Origin: Halomonas qaidamensis
GTDB taxonomy: Bacteria; Pseudomonadota; Gammaproteobacteria; Pseudomonadales; Halomonadaceae
Assembly (NCBI RefSeq): GCF_025917315.1
Contig: NZ_CP080627.1
Location: 2,232,001 to 2,296,000, forward strand
Reading direction: 5' to 3'
DNA: 64,000 bases
Positions 11,475 through 21,014 of the stretch are shown in pieces (the first letter of the stretch is position 1; each line of letters starts with the position of its first letter). A program made the position numbers and the translations under genes. The notes below the pieces were generated by a model, which was not told the origin of the DNA, ran no database searches, and was given only the letters and a program-made list of their open reading frames with translations.

Positions 11475-12413
11475 CTAAGCACCGCTTTCACGCACGAATT
11501 TCAGCACCTTATCCAACACGTTGGGCTGCTGCGAGTCTACCCATGTTAGTGATGGCCAACTTCGTAACCAAGTAAGCTGACGCTTAGCGAGTTGACGCGT
11601 TGCTATCACACCTCGTTCGACTAACTCGCTTTCGTCGTAAACGCCGTCTAAGTATTCCCATACTTGACGATAGCCAACACTCTTCATTGCTGGCAAGCCA
11701 AGATGAACATCAGGGCGTTGTTTGAGGGCGGCAACCTCATCTATCAAGCCTTCAGCTAACATTGTTTTGAAACGCACAGCAATACGACTGTGTAACCAGT
11801 GGCGATCGCTAGGCGCTAACGCTATCGACATCACCCGCCAGGGAAAGGTTTCTGGCTGCTGTTCTGCCCACAGCTCACTCATCGGTCGGCCACTTGCATA
11901 ATAAACTTCAAGCGCGCGCATAAGGCGTTGCGGGTCGTTTGGATGAATCCGCTGCGCAGACACACTATCCACGTCAGCCAGCATACGATGCAGCGCCGCT
12001 AGCCCTTCATTTTGTCTGATAGCGTCCAACTGTTGGCGTATATCGGCATCGGCGGAGGGCAAGTTGGCTACGCCTTCCACCAGCCGTTTGAAATAGAGCA
12101 TCGTCCCACCGACCAATAATGGCACGCTGCCGGCCGCGCTGATTTGTCGCATCTCCTGCAACGCATCTTCACGGAAATCGGCGGCAGAATAAGGCTCACT
12201 TGGATCGCGAATATCAATCAAACGATGCGGTGCACGCGCTAACTCAGCCGCACTCGGCTTAGCACTACCAATATTCATCCCGCGATACACCATCGCAGAG
12301 TCTACGCTAATCAGCTCATGCCCCAATCGCTCATGTAGCGCTATCGCCGTATCAGTTTTGCCGGCTGCGGTTGGCCCCATTAAAAAAATCGCCCAGGGGC
12401 GTGTGTCAACCAT
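11475..12413 (-). CDS. miaA: tRNA dimethylallyltransferase
   Basis: MiaA transfers a dimethylallyl group to N6 of A37 in tRNAs that read codons starting with U. The P-loop [11 protein letters not shown] (residues 13-23) and the conserved [17 protein letters not shown] substrate-loop segment follow directly; later family segments are [10 protein letters not shown] and [14 protein letters not shown] near the C-terminus. At 312 residues it has the usual length. It follows mutL by 57 bases on the same strand and precedes hfq, preserving the mutL-miaA-hfq order of E. coli. Confidence 0.97.
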   Translation of the reverse strand: MVDTRPWAIFLMGPTAAGKTDTAIALHERLGHELISVDSAMVYRGMNIGSAKPSAAELARAPHRLIDIRDPSEPYSAADFREDALQEMRQISAAGSVPLLVGGTMLYFKRLVEGVANLPSADADIRQQLDAIRQNEGLAALHRMLADVDSVSAQRIHPNDPQRLMRALEVYYASGRPMSELWAEQQPETFPWRVMSIALAPSDRHWLHSRIAVRFKTMLAEGLIDEVAALKQRPDVHLGLPAMKSVGYRQVWEYLDGVYDESELVERGVIATRQLAKRQLTWLRSWPSLTWVDSQQPNVLDKVLKFVRESGA

Positions 12414-12470
12414 TTGCTTTCAGCACTCCTTTGTTTGTATTTTCTGGCCGCGTCTTCACTGACCACACCA

Positions 12471-14417
12471 CTATTGCCCACGTAAGAATAGGCGGTCGAG
12501 TGCTTTCATGCTCATTTGTGTCCACGTTGGGCGGCCATGGTTGCACTGGTCGCTTCGCTCAGTGCGCTCCATATCGCGTAACAGCGCATTCATTTCATCG
12601 ATAGTTAAACGCCTGTTAGCGCGCACGCTACCATGACACGCCATGGTTGATAGCAATTCATGTATACGTGCCTCGACTTGATGAGTTCGCCCATAGCGCG
12701 AGAGTTCTTCTAGCATTTGACGTATCAGGGCTTCTGGATCTGCCTGAGCCAACAGGGCTGGTAATTGACGAACTAGCAAGGTTTCTGGGCCCGCCACATC
12801 TAGCTCAACGCCAAGCTGGGCAATGGCGTCGCGCTCGCTTTCAGCCGTTGCCACTTCGGTGCGGCTGGCAGCCAGGGAAACAGGCACCAGCAACGGCTGT
12901 GTATCAATTCCGTTAGCTGCGGCCAGTTGGTTCTTCATGCGCTCATAAACAATTCGCTCGTGAGCAGCATGCATGTCTACGAGCACCAACCCCTGGGCGT
13001 TTTGCGCCAAAATATAAACACCGTGCAACTGCCCTAGCGCAAAGCCCAATGGAGGTGCCGCAGTAGCATCATGCTCTGGCATTGCCAACGGCGCCTCACG
13101 CACCTCCGTGGCCTTTGGTGAGGAAATAACGCCAGGTCCCCTTGGCTGCGGCGTTAATAGTGTCTCCTCATGATCAGGATGTAACGCTTGATAGCCTTGC
13201 ATAAAACGGCGCACTCGCTCGCCCCCCGGATGCCGATCAGGGGAGTCTGATAGCGCCATGCCTTGCTGCTGCCAACGGGGGGGTGGCGCTTGGCCTTGGC
13301 CTTTCGCCTCAGACACGCTCACTTCATCGGCGGGTTCAGCAGTTGGCTCTGTAGGCTGACCCTGGCCCACTTCTTGCTCACCGTCATTTGGCTTAGAAGA
13401 CGCCAGACAGTGGTGCAAACTAGAGTAAAGAAAATCGTGCACCATACGGCCATCGCGAAAGCGCACTTCATGCTTGGTTGGGTGCACGTTGACGTCGACG
13501 ACATCAGGATCAAGTTCCAGGTAAAGCACAAACACTGGATGACGCCCGTTATACAACACATCACGATAAGCCTGACGCACCGCATGGGCGACTAAACGAT
13601 CGCGCACCACACGGCCATTCACAAAAAAGTATTGCTGATCCGCCTGGGAGCGAGAGTGTGTGGGCAAGCCGACCCAACCACTAATACGTAACCCACCCGC
13701 TTCTCGCTCAATATAACGGGCATGCTCAATAAAGTTTTTACCTAGTAGAGAAGCAATACGCCGCTCGCGTGCGGCTGGTGTCACACCCGGCGGTAGCTGG
13801 TGAATCACCTTCTGGTTATGACGTAGCACCCAGGCGACATCGTAACGAGATAACGCCTGGCGACGAAAAGCCTCTTCAACATGGGCAAATTCTGTTTTTT
13901 CGGTACGTAAAAATTTGCGCCGTGCGGGCGTGTTAAAAAACAGATCCCGTACTGAAACGCTGGTACCCCGTGGGTGAGGTGCAGGCGTCACTCGCGCCTC
14001 CATACCACGCCCCTCAGCAGTCACTCGCCACCCTTGGCGGGGGTCATCTTCCGCATTAGAGATTAGCTCCAGCCGCGAGACCGAGCTGATCGAAGCCAAC
14101 GCTTCGCCTCGAAACCCCAGTGAACTCACGCCCTCTAGATCTTCAAGACTATTGATTTTGCTGGTCGCGTGGCGAGCAAGCGCTAGGGGTAAGTCTTGTT
14201 CGCCAATGCCAATACCATCATCACGTACTTTAATAAGCCGTGCGCCACCTTGCTCTATCTCCACTTCAATGCGCTGACTGCCAGCATCAATAGCATTCTC
14301 AATCAGCTCTTTCGTTACTGAAGAAGGGCGCTCAACCACTTCCCCCGCGGCGATTTGGTTTGCCAACCGGGGATCAAGCACATGAATACGCGTTGGCGAA
14401 GAGATCAATTCAGACAA
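12471..14417 (-). CDS. mutL: DNA mismatch repair protein MutL (endonuclease-type)
   Basis: A 648-residue MutL. The N-terminal GHKL ATPase domain shows [10 protein letters not shown] (about residue 38), DDGIGI and [10 protein letters not shown]; a proline/glutamate-rich linker spans roughly residues 335-430; the C-terminal dimerisation domain follows. In the C-terminal domain [13 protein letters not shown] fits the metal-binding nuclease motif DQHA(X)2E(X)4E with M in place of Q, and a CNHGRP motif lies near residue 626. Those residues are absent from E. coli MutL, which relies on MutH, but are present in Pseudomonas MutL, which nicks DNA itself. The gene follows the amidase gene by 21 bases. 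Confidence 0.97.
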   Translation of the reverse strand: MSELISSPTRIHVLDPRLANQIAAGEVVERPSSVTKELIENAIDAGSQRIEVEIEQGGARLIKVRDDGIGIGEQDLPLALARHATSKINSLEDLEGVSSLGFRGEALASISSVSRLELISNAEDDPRQGWRVTAEGRGMEARVTPAPHPRGTSVSVRDLFFNTPARRKFLRTEKTEFAHVEEAFRRQALSRYDVAWVLRHNQKVIHQLPPGVTPAARERRIASLLGKNFIEHARYIEREAGGLRISGWVGLPTHSRSQADQQYFFVNGRVVRDRLVAHAVRQAYRDVLYNGRHPVFVLYLELDPDVVDVNVHPTKHEVRFRDGRMVHDFLYSSLHHCLASSKPNDGEQEVGQGQPTEPTAEPADEVSVSEAKGQGQAPPPRWQQQGMALSDSPDRHPGGERVRRFMQGYQALHPDHEETLLTPQPRGPGVISSPKATEVREAPLAMPEHDATAAPPLGFALGQLHGVYILAQNAQGLVLVDMHAAHERIVYERMKNQLAAANGIDTQPLLVPVSLAASRTEVATAESERDAIAQLGVELDVAGPETLLVRQLPALLAQADPEALIRQMLEELSRYGRTHQVEARIHELLSTMACHGSVRANRRLTIDEMNALLRDMERTERSDQCNHGRPTWTQMSMKALDRLFLRGQ

Positions 14418-14438
14418 CCGTCACCTCGGGACTTATGA

Positions 14439-15947
14439 TTATGAACGCGGAATGCGTAACACCTGACCGACACGAATAACGTCACCGTTAATATCATTGG
14501 CCTGTTTGAGCTGGTTCACTGGCACACCGTGACGTACCGCAATCGCTGACAGCGTATCTCCTGATTGAATACGGTATTCATTTCCGCTTGGGCGACGCTG
14601 ATTGTCACGCTGCCACGCCAGCAGGCTTGCAGGCGGAGGGTTTCGCTCAAAGTGATCACGCAAACCATTAAAAATGGCCGTTGATAACCCACGCTGATGC
14701 ACCGGATCACGTAAGCGACGCTCTTCATCGGGATTAGAAATAAAGCCAACTTCAATAAGTAGCGACGGAATATCAGGCGATTTCAGCACCATAAACCCAG
14801 CCTGTTCAACACGAGATTTATGGAGACGATTGATACGCCCTAATTGATCAAGCACCTGCCCACCGATCGATAACGAATCGTTTAACGTCGCCGTCATTGT
14901 GAGATCCAGCAGCACACCGCGCAGCACTTGATCTTTATCGCGCAGGGAGAGATTACCGTCGACACCACCGATCAGATCCGAACGGTTTTCACTATCAGCA
15001 AGCCATTGAGCCGTTTCAGACGTTGCTCCTCGCTGGGAAAGCGCATAAACAGAGCTTCCTTGAGGCCGCGGACTGGTAAAGGCATCGGCGTGAATCGACA
15101 CAAAAAAGTCAGCCTTCTGTTCACGGGCTAGCTGCGTACGCTGGCGAAGCCCAAGATAGTAATCGCCGTCGCGAATGAGCACTGCCTTGAAGCCATGGGT
15201 ACCATTCACTTCTGCTGCTAAACGTCGCGAAATTTCTAATACAACGTCTTTTTCTCGTGTTCCTGCCGGGCCAATAGCTCCAGGATCTTCACCGCCGTGC
15301 CCTGCATCAATCGCGATAATAATATCCCGCCGCGGATGTGGCTGGGCAGGCTGAACCTCAACGGCCGACTCCTGGGGAGCTTGCGATGGTCTCGTTACTT
15401 GCTCCTGGGGCTGGGGCTCGGACTGCGCCTGAGACTGAGCTTGTGCCTGTGTATTTGCTCGTTGGGCGAGTATTTCTTGATCACGAATCATCGCCTCTAT
15501 AGGGTCAATCGGATTTTCAACCGCACTCTCGCCAGGATATTCAAGGTCAACCACTAAACGATGCCCATATTGGTCATTAGGAGGTAACGTAAAGTGACGT
15601 GGAGATATCTGACGATTAAGCTCTAATACGACTCTCAAGCCGCCGCCATCACGTACACCGGTGCGCACTTCGTCGATAGCGCTACCGTTCAAGGGAAGTG
15701 TTGACACATCGGTATCTAAGTAGCTGTCATCAAGATCAATCACTAATCGTGACGGGTTCTCAAGAGAGAACACATTGGCGTTCGCCGCTGCCGTAAGGTC
15801 AAACACCAAACGCGCATGATCTGGGGCTGACCATAGCCGCATACTTTCTACCGTTGCCGCCTGCAGCACTGAAGCACCCGCCGCCATAATAACAACGCCA
15901 ACCGACACGCTGCGTGCCAAGTAGCTTAGTACGCTTTTTATCGCCAT
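14439..15947 (-). CDS. N-acetylmuramoyl-L-alanine amidase, AmiB/AmiC type, with AMIN and LysM domains
   Basis: A periplasmic zinc amidase that cuts the stem peptide from murein during daughter-cell separation. The chosen ATG at 15947 overlaps the tsaE stop by ten bases and gives 502 residues with a signal peptide (hydrophobic residues about 8-28, cleavage near LQAA). An AMIN domain (about residues 30-130) precedes a Gln/Pro/Glu-rich linker, the Amidase_3 domain starting IIIAIDAGHGGEDPG (zinc His) with catalytic segment IEVGFISN near its end, and a C-terminal LysM (YRIQSGDTLSAIAVRHG to VLRIP). This is the amiB position of the E. coli operon; the presence of LysM is also AmiB-like. An alternative start at 15980 adds eleven residues with no signal character. 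Confidence 0.94.
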   Translation of the reverse strand: MAIKSVLSYLARSVSVGVVIMAAGASVLQAATVESMRLWSAPDHARLVFDLTAAANANVFSLENPSRLVIDLDDSYLDTDVSTLPLNGSAIDEVRTGVRDGGGLRVVLELNRQISPRHFTLPPNDQYGHRLVVDLEYPGESAVENPIDPIEAMIRDQEILAQRANTQAQAQSQAQSEPQPQEQVTRPSQAPQESAVEVQPAQPHPRRDIIIAIDAGHGGEDPGAIGPAGTREKDVVLEISRRLAAEVNGTHGFKAVLIRDGDYYLGLRQRTQLAREQKADFFVSIHADAFTSPRPQGSSVYALSQRGATSETAQWLADSENRSDLIGGVDGNLSLRDKDQVLRGVLLDLTMTATLNDSLSIGGQVLDQLGRINRLHKSRVEQAGFMVLKSPDIPSLLIEVGFISNPDEERRLRDPVHQRGLSTAIFNGLRDHFERNPPPASLLAWQRDNQRRPSGNEYRIQSGDTLSAIAVRHGVPVNQLKQANDINGDVIRVGQVLRIPRS

Positions 15948-16450
15948 TGAATTCCACCACTGTCGAGCTGCTCGTTGCACCGCTTATCAACCAACTCGCT
16001 TATTACCCGTTCACCCAAGCTGGTTTCTGCGGTTAGCGTTACTAAGCGCCCAGGATCATCCACCTCCAGCGTTACTCGAACATCAGGCGCAGGAAGCCAC
16101 CCTTGACCTCGGCTCGGCCACTCAATCAAACACAGCGCTTCATCGGCAAGCACGTCTCGCCCACCAATAAACTCAAGCTCTTCTGGGTCTGCTAAACGAT
16201 ACAGATCTAAATGATAAATGCGTTGCGCACCTAACTCATAGGGCTCTACCAACGTATAGGTAGGGCTTTTAACCGCTCCCTGGTAACCATAAGCGCGCAA
16301 TATACCGCGTGTCAGTGTTGTTTTACCTGCGCCTAAGTCGCCTTCCAAATAAACACGCCCGTGGCCTTTCAGCGCTTCCCCCAATGCCTCACCAAAAGCA
16401 ACGTGGGCCACTTCATCATTCAATTGCACTTGCATGTAGGCCGCCTTCAC
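15938..16450 (-). CDS. tsaE: tRNA threonylcarbamoyladenosine biosynthesis ATPase TsaE
   Basis: TsaE is the small ATPase that works with TsaB, TsaD and TsaC in making the t6A modification at A37 of ANN-reading tRNAs. The P-loop GDLGAGKTTLTRGIL is at about residues 39-53 and the conserved SPTYTLVEPYE and IEWPSRG segments are present. The frame opens with GTG at 16450 in a GTGA overlap with the nnr stop, which supports that start; the ATG five codons in is an alternative. With 170 residues it is slightly longer than the E. coli protein (153), mainly at the C-terminus. Confidence 0.96.
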   Translation of the reverse strand: MKAAYMQVQLNDEVAHVAFGEALGEALKGHGRVYLEGDLGAGKTTLTRGILRAYGYQGAVKSPTYTLVEPYELGAQRIYHLDLYRLADPEELEFIGGRDVLADEALCLIEWPSRGQGWLPAPDVRVTLEVDDPGRLVTLTAETSLGERVISELVDKRCNEQLDSGGIQWR

Positions 16451-17937
16451 GGGTTAATTAAGACTCGTGCATAGGATGCCAGATCGCTTGCCAGCAGGCC
16501 ACGTTCACCCGCTGTTTTAACCGCTTCATCACCTGCTTGTGCATGCACCATCACTCCAAGCCATGTGCCGCGCTCTACACTATCGCTCTGAGCAACCAGA
16601 GTGCCCAGCATGCCGCTCAGCACGTCCCCCATGCCACCGCTAGCCATACCAGGGTTGCCGTATGGGCACACCACAAGTCCACTGGGGCCAGCCACCAAGC
16701 TGCCCGCACCTTTTAAGATCACAACGCCGCCTCGGGCCCGCTGAAGTGCACGGACAGCCGCAGGACGATCCGCTTGAATATCCGCAACGGAGCAGCCTAG
16801 CAACCGAGCCGCCTCACCGGGGTGCGGTGTTAACACCCAATTATCACGGCGAACATCGGGCCAGCGGCTGGCCAACAGATTTAACGCATCCGCATCAACG
16901 ATCAACGGTACATCTGATTGCAAGGCCTGTTGTAATATCGCCTGCCCCCAAGCATCTTGCCCAAGGCCAGGTCCTACTACCACCACATCCGCAGCGGGTA
17001 ACAGGCTCGCGTCAGCTCCGCCACGAATACCATGAGCCATCACCTCTGGGCAACGGACTAAACTTGCGACCACATGCTCGGGTGCGGTTGCCAAACTTAC
17101 TTTACCGGCCCCTAAGCGCGCAGCAGCTTGCGAAGCCAGCAAGGCAGCGCCACCAAACCCTGGTGCCCCCCCCATTACCAGCACATGCCCTAAGTCGCCT
17201 TTATGGCTAATACGCGAGCGGGGTGCAAAAGCCTCAGCAAGCAGCTCATCATTTAAACGCCAGGCGGTTGGTGGAATATCAAAAAAGGCCTGGGCTTTAA
17301 CACCTAGCGGACGAAAATCAATTTCGCCCGTATAGGCAGGCGCATCACCCGTGTGCAGGCCAATTTTGTCGCCTATAAACGTCACCGTGCAGGCTGCCGA
17401 AACAGCTAACCCCATCACTGCCCCTGTATCTGCCGAGATTCCAGAGGGAATATCCAGCGCCAACACGGGCTGATGCGACGCATTGATCGCTTCAATCACT
17501 TGCCTTATTTCTCCGGCAACGTCACCTGATAGCCCAGTACCCAGTAGTGCATCGACAATCACCTCGCCCACCAGTGTGGTGCTTGGCTGCCACTCATCAA
17601 AGCCAACGCCCGCCGCTGACGCGAGTTCAGCAGCACGTGCAACATCACCAGTTAACGTGTCTAAAGGCCTAAGCGAAATGCGCTGCACTTTAAGTCCGGC
17701 CTGCATCGCAAGTGCCGCAAGCACGTGACCATCACCACCATTATTGCCGCTACCGCAAAGCACCGTCACACTTCGCGCCTGCGGCCAACGAGAACGAAAG
17801 CTGTGCCAGGCACTGGAGGCTGCTCGCTGCATTAAGGCAAAACTTTCAATGCCACCGGCAATCGTACGCCGATCAAGTTCACGCACTTGAGCCGCGGTAT
17901 AAAGGGGGCGTAGCGAGGAAGTACTTAACGTGGGCAC
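16447..17937 (-). CDS. nnr: Bifunctional NAD(P)HX epimerase / ADP-dependent dehydratase
   Basis: This 496-residue enzyme repairs hydrated NAD(P)H. The N-terminal YjeF_N epimerase domain (about residues 1-215) contains GSGNNGGDGHVLA; the C-terminal ribokinase-like dehydratase domain (about 225-495) contains GGAPGFGGAALLASQAAARLG split over its substrate loop, TPHPGEAARLLG, and the ADP-binding NPGMASGGMGDVLSG near residue 430. It is the first gene of the long minus-strand run and diverges from queG across a 94-base region with nested inverted repeats. The same order, queG divergent from nnr-tsaE-amiB-mutL, is known from E. coli (yjeS-yjeF-yjeE). Confidence 0.97.
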   Translation of the reverse strand: MPTLSTSSLRPLYTAAQVRELDRRTIAGGIESFALMQRAASSAWHSFRSRWPQARSVTVLCGSGNNGGDGHVLAALAMQAGLKVQRISLRPLDTLTGDVARAAELASAAGVGFDEWQPSTTLVGEVIVDALLGTGLSGDVAGEIRQVIEAINASHQPVLALDIPSGISADTGAVMGLAVSAACTVTFIGDKIGLHTGDAPAYTGEIDFRPLGVKAQAFFDIPPTAWRLNDELLAEAFAPRSRISHKGDLGHVLVMGGAPGFGGAALLASQAAARLGAGKVSLATAPEHVVASLVRCPEVMAHGIRGGADASLLPAADVVVVGPGLGQDAWGQAILQQALQSDVPLIVDADALNLLASRWPDVRRDNWVLTPHPGEAARLLGCSVADIQADRPAAVRALQRARGGVVILKGAGSLVAGPSGLVVCPYGNPGMASGGMGDVLSGMLGTLVAQSDSVERGTWLGVMVHAQAGDEAVKTAGERGLLASDLASYARVLINP

Positions 17938-17991
17938 GATCTCTCCTTAATCTAGTTACGGTAGGCGATAGTGTGTTGATAACCACTTATG

Positions 17992-18021
17992 CGTTAGCAT
18001 AGCGCGCTTAACGCGCTAACG
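17992..18021. promoter_or_regulatory. Nested inverted repeats between nnr and queG
   Basis: Two overlapping dyads lie in the 94-base divergent region. The inner one is TAGCGCG (18000-18006) with CGCGCTA (18012-18018), a perfect 7-bp stem around CTTAA. The outer one is CGTTAGC (17992-17998) with GCTAACG (18015-18021), also perfect, and shares bases with the inner right arm, so only one can form at a time. They end 10 bases before the queG ATG and could be an operator or an mRNA 5' structure; no regulator is suggested by the sequence. Confidence 0.45.
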
Positions 18022-18031
18022 TTGATTTACC

Positions 18032-19144
18032 ATGCAAAGTTCTACCACCTTTTCACTGTCTAATGATGACCTAACGCGCCTTGCGGAGCTAATCAAAACC
18101 TGGGGCCGTGAGCTTGGTTTTCAGCAAGTAGGCATCACAGACACCCAGCTAGCTGATCATGAAGCACACCTGAACAATTGGCTTGCGAAGGGCTATCACG
18201 GTGAAATGGGCTTTATGGCGAAGCATGGTACTAAACGTACCCGTCCAGAAGAGCTTGAGCCCGGCACCCAGCGGGTAATCAGCGTGCGTTTAGACTACCT
18301 GCCCGCTGACGTAGAAAGCGCAAAAGTGCTTGGCAGGCCTAATCTTGCCTATGTCTCACGCTACGCCCTAGGTCGCGATTATCATAAATTAATGCGCAAA
18401 CGATTGGCGCAGCTGGCTAAACAGATCGAGCAAGAAGTCGGCGCGTTTGGTTATCGTGCGTTTGTCGACTCTGCGCCTGTTATGGAGCGTGCTTTAGCAC
18501 AAAAAGCGGGCCTGGGTTGGTTTGGAAAAAACGCGATGCTACTTAACCCCAAGGCGGGTTCGCTATTTTTCCTCGGCGAGCTGTATACCGACTTGCCGCT
18601 TCCTATCGATGCACCATTTACTCAGGAACACTGTGGCAGCTGTAGCGCTTGCCGCAGCGCTTGTCCAACGGGTGCCATTGTGGACGACAAAGTCGTTGAC
18701 TCCCGCAAGTGTATCTCCTATCTCACCATAGAGTTACATGGAGCTATACCGATTGAGTTTCGCCGCGCTATGGGCAATCGTATTTATGGCTGCGATGACT
18801 GTCAGCTAGTGTGCCCCTTTACTCGTTTTACCCGCACCACCCAAGAGCGTGATTTTGCACCACGCCATGACCTTGACCGCGCTGACCTTATAAGCCTGTT
18901 TGCCTGGGGCGAAGATGAGTTTTTGGATAAAACCGCGGGTAGCCCGATTCGCCGGATTGGCTACGAACGCTGGCTGCGGAATCTCGCCGTTGGCCTGGGC
19001 AATGCTCCTTGGAGCCCGGCCGTCGAAGCCGCTTTATGGGCACGCAGGGCTTACCCCAGTGCCCTGGTGCGTGAACATGTTGCCTGGGCGCTTGAGGAGC
19101 AGCGCCTCAAGCGCGGTGCGAGGATTGCCACTGATGACGCTTAG
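18032..19144 (+). CDS. queG: Epoxyqueuosine reductase
   Basis: QueG is a cobalamin- and Fe-S-dependent reductase that performs the last step of queuosine formation on tRNA. Two [4Fe-4S] cluster motifs are evident: CGSCSACRSACPTGA (about residues 204-218) and GCDDCQLVCPF (about residues 255-265). The N-terminal DUF1730-type segment with RVISVRLDYLP and the AFVDSAPVMERALAQKAGLGWFGK region is typical. Length 370 agrees with the family. Its need for cobalamin gives a plausible, though unlinked, use for the corrinoid adenosyltransferase upstream, although QueG itself uses cob(II)alamin. It converges on orn with a 31-base gap. Confidence 0.97.
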   Translation: MQSSTTFSLSNDDLTRLAELIKTWGRELGFQQVGITDTQLADHEAHLNNWLAKGYHGEMGFMAKHGTKRTRPEELEPGTQRVISVRLDYLPADVESAKVLGRPNLAYVSRYALGRDYHKLMRKRLAQLAKQIEQEVGAFGYRAFVDSAPVMERALAQKAGLGWFGKNAMLLNPKAGSLFFLGELYTDLPLPIDAPFTQEHCGSCSACRSACPTGAIVDDKVVDSRKCISYLTIELHGAIPIEFRRAMGNRIYGCDDCQLVCPFTRFTRTTQERDFAPRHDLDRADLISLFAWGEDEFLDKTAGSPIRRIGYERWLRNLAVGLGNAPWSPAVEAALWARRAYPSALVREHVAWALEEQRLKRGARIATDDA

Positions 19145-19175
19145 CCATCTTTCTCAACCCCTTTTCTAAACCACC

Positions 19176-19769
19176 TTACTCCTCTTCGTCGGTTACCGTC
19201 TCGAGGCGTAAGAATGTGCTGCGATAGTGAGCCAATTCAGCAATCGACTCCTTAATGTCATCCATCGCCAGATGGACATTCTGCTTTTTAAACCCTGCCA
19301 AGGCGCCTGGATTCCAGCGCTTTGCCAATTCCTTAACAGTCGACACGTCCAAATTGCGGTAATGGAAGAACGCCCAAAGCGCTGGCATTTCACGCTCTAA
19401 AAAACGCCGATCCTGGTGAATACTATTGCCGCACATGGGCGACGAGCCTGACACCACGTAGTGGCGAAGAAAGTCGAGCGTTTGCTGCTCGGCTTCGGCA
19501 CTGCTCACAGTGCTTGCCTTGACACGCGCTACCAGCCCACTCTCCCCGTGGGTCTTTTGATTCCAGTCATCCATTTGAGCCAGCTGGCTATCTGGCTGTT
19601 TCACTGCGATCACAGGGCCTTCCGCTACGACGTTTAAATCAGCATCGGTAATCAGGGTGGCCACCTCGATGATGCGCTCTTTGTTGGGGTCCAGGCCGGT
19701 CATCTCCAGGTCTATCCACACCAGCAAATCATCTCGCGGGGAAACGTTGGCAGTAGTTTGTTCGCTCAT
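19176..19769 (-). CDS. orn: Oligoribonuclease
   Basis: Orn is a DEDDh 3'-5' exoribonuclease that degrades di- and short oligoribonucleotides, including the pGpG produced from cyclic di-GMP. The first motif [11 protein letters not shown] carries the catalytic Asp and Glu, and the last motif [14 protein letters not shown] carries the catalytic His/Asp; [15 protein letters not shown] holds the middle Asp. The start at 19769 ([10 protein letters not shown], 197 residues) is preferred to the one three codons upstream because family proteins begin close to the first motif. It is divergent from rsgA, as in E. coli. Confidence 0.96.
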   Translation of the reverse strand: MSEQTTANVSPRDDLLVWIDLEMTGLDPNKERIIEVATLITDADLNVVAEGPVIAVKQPDSQLAQMDDWNQKTHGESGLVARVKASTVSSAEAEQQTLDFLRHYVVSGSSPMCGNSIHQDRRFLEREMPALWAFFHYRNLDVSTVKELAKRWNPGALAGFKKQNVHLAMDDIKESIAELAHYRSTFLRLETVTDEEE

Positions 19770-19878
19770 TACGTTCATTCCTTGGCCAGTATCGCCACTT
19801 AAGAGGGCGATTAGAGTAAAAGTATCGCTTATATTGTCATCACCAGCACCCGATACGGGACAGTAGACTGCCCAGGTG

Positions 19879-19900
19879 GGTACAATGCCACTATTGTACC
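19879..19900. promoter_or_regulatory. Perfect 8-bp inverted repeat in the orn/rsgA divergent region
   Basis: GGTACAAT (19879-19886) and ATTGTACC (19893-19900) form a perfect dyad with a 6-base spacer, ending 15 bases before the rsgA ATG. Each arm contains a TACAAT hexamer that could act as a -10 box on its own strand. It could be an operator, a pair of face-to-face promoters, or a hairpin in the rsgA leader; the sequence alone cannot separate these. Confidence 0.45.
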
Positions 19901-19915
19901 GAGCATCAGGTGGTC

Positions 19916-20935
19916 ATGAGCAAACGTAAATTAAGTCGCCAGCAACAGTGGCGAGTCGATAAAGTCCAGGCGGAACGTGCTCAACGTGCTGAAAAGCGCG
20001 ATGTGAAAGACGCTGAAAAACTTGCCGCAGGCGAATATGGGGCCGAGCAACCCGGCCGAGTAATGGCCCACTTCGGGCGCACGTTAGAGGTGCGCGATGC
20101 CAATGGCACGCCCGTACGTTGCCATCTTCGCGCCAATTTAGAAGGCTTGGTCACTGGCGACCGGGTGATCTGGCGAGCAGGCCAGGACGGTTCTGGCGTG
20201 GTTGTGGCTCGCGAAGAGCGCGACAGCGTGCTTAAGCGCCCAGACCCGCGGGGCCAGTTAAAGCCGGTTGCGGCCAACATCGATCAATTGCTGATCGTAT
20301 TTGCTGTTGAACCTGCCCCCCACCCCAACCTGATTGACCGCTATCTGGTTGCCGCCGAAGCCACCGGCATTGTCCCCGTGCTGGTGCTGAACAAAACTGA
20401 TCTGCTGCCAGCTGATGGCGGCAAGCTAGGGCAACTGCTTGAGCGCTACCGCTCCCTAGGCTATACCGTGGTTCGTACCACCACGGCCACTGAGACGGGG
20501 CTAGATGAGCTGCGCCAGCAGCTTGAAGGGCGAACATCGGTGTTTGTCGGCCAGAGCGGCGTTGGCAAATCATCGTTGATTGACCTGCTACTCCCTGATG
20601 AAACCTTGCGCATTGGCGCGCTGTCAGAAGACTCGCGTAAAGGCACCCATACCACCACTACCGCTCGGCTTTATACAATGAGCAGTGATGAGGTGACCAA
20701 CGGCGAACTAATTGACTCCCCCGGCATTCGTGAATTTGGCCTGATCCACCTTGATGAGCAGGAGGTCACCGAAGGGTTTATCGAATTTCACCCCTTTATC
20801 GGACACTGTCGCTTCCGTGATTGCCGTCACCGTAATGAGCCGGGCTGCGCTTTACTTGAAGCTGTCGAGGCAGGCAAGATTCACCCAGAACGTTTTGCCA
20901 GCTATCGGCGCATTCTGGATAGCTTAAATGCTTAA
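19916..20935 (+). CDS. rsgA: Ribosome biogenesis GTPase RsgA
   Basis: RsgA is a circularly permuted GTPase that checks late 30S subunit maturation. The motif order confirms the permutation: G4 LNKTD (about residue 158) comes before G1 GQSGVGKSSLID (about residue 208) and G3 DSPGI (about residue 267). An N-terminal OB-fold domain with basic residues (residues 1-110) and a C-terminal zinc-binding region with GHCRFRDCRHRNEPGC complete it. The ATG at 19916 gives 339 residues beginning MSKRKLSRQQQWRV, which matches the family; a start two codons earlier is possible. Confidence 0.97.
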   Translation: MSKRKLSRQQQWRVDKVQAERAQRAEKRDVKDAEKLAAGEYGAEQPGRVMAHFGRTLEVRDANGTPVRCHLRANLEGLVTGDRVIWRAGQDGSGVVVAREERDSVLKRPDPRGQLKPVAANIDQLLIVFAVEPAPHPNLIDRYLVAAEATGIVPVLVLNKTDLLPADGGKLGQLLERYRSLGYTVVRTTTATETGLDELRQQLEGRTSVFVGQSGVGKSSLIDLLLPDETLRIGALSEDSRKGTHTTTTARLYTMSSDEVTNGELIDSPGIREFGLIHLDEQEVTEGFIEFHPFIGHCRFRDCRHRNEPGCALLEAVEAGKIHPERFASYRRILDSLNA

Positions 20936-21014
20936 CTATTACTAACCTCATGCTTTGTATGTGAATTATTTTAGTTAATTGCCCCAGTTAATTATTAAGG
21001 ATAGGGAGCTATCA

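Noticed and set aside
19145..19175. tRNA-Gly cluster expected between queG and orn by analogy with E. coli
   Set aside because: The gap is 31 bases and contains no tRNA; no tRNA was recognised anywhere in the window.
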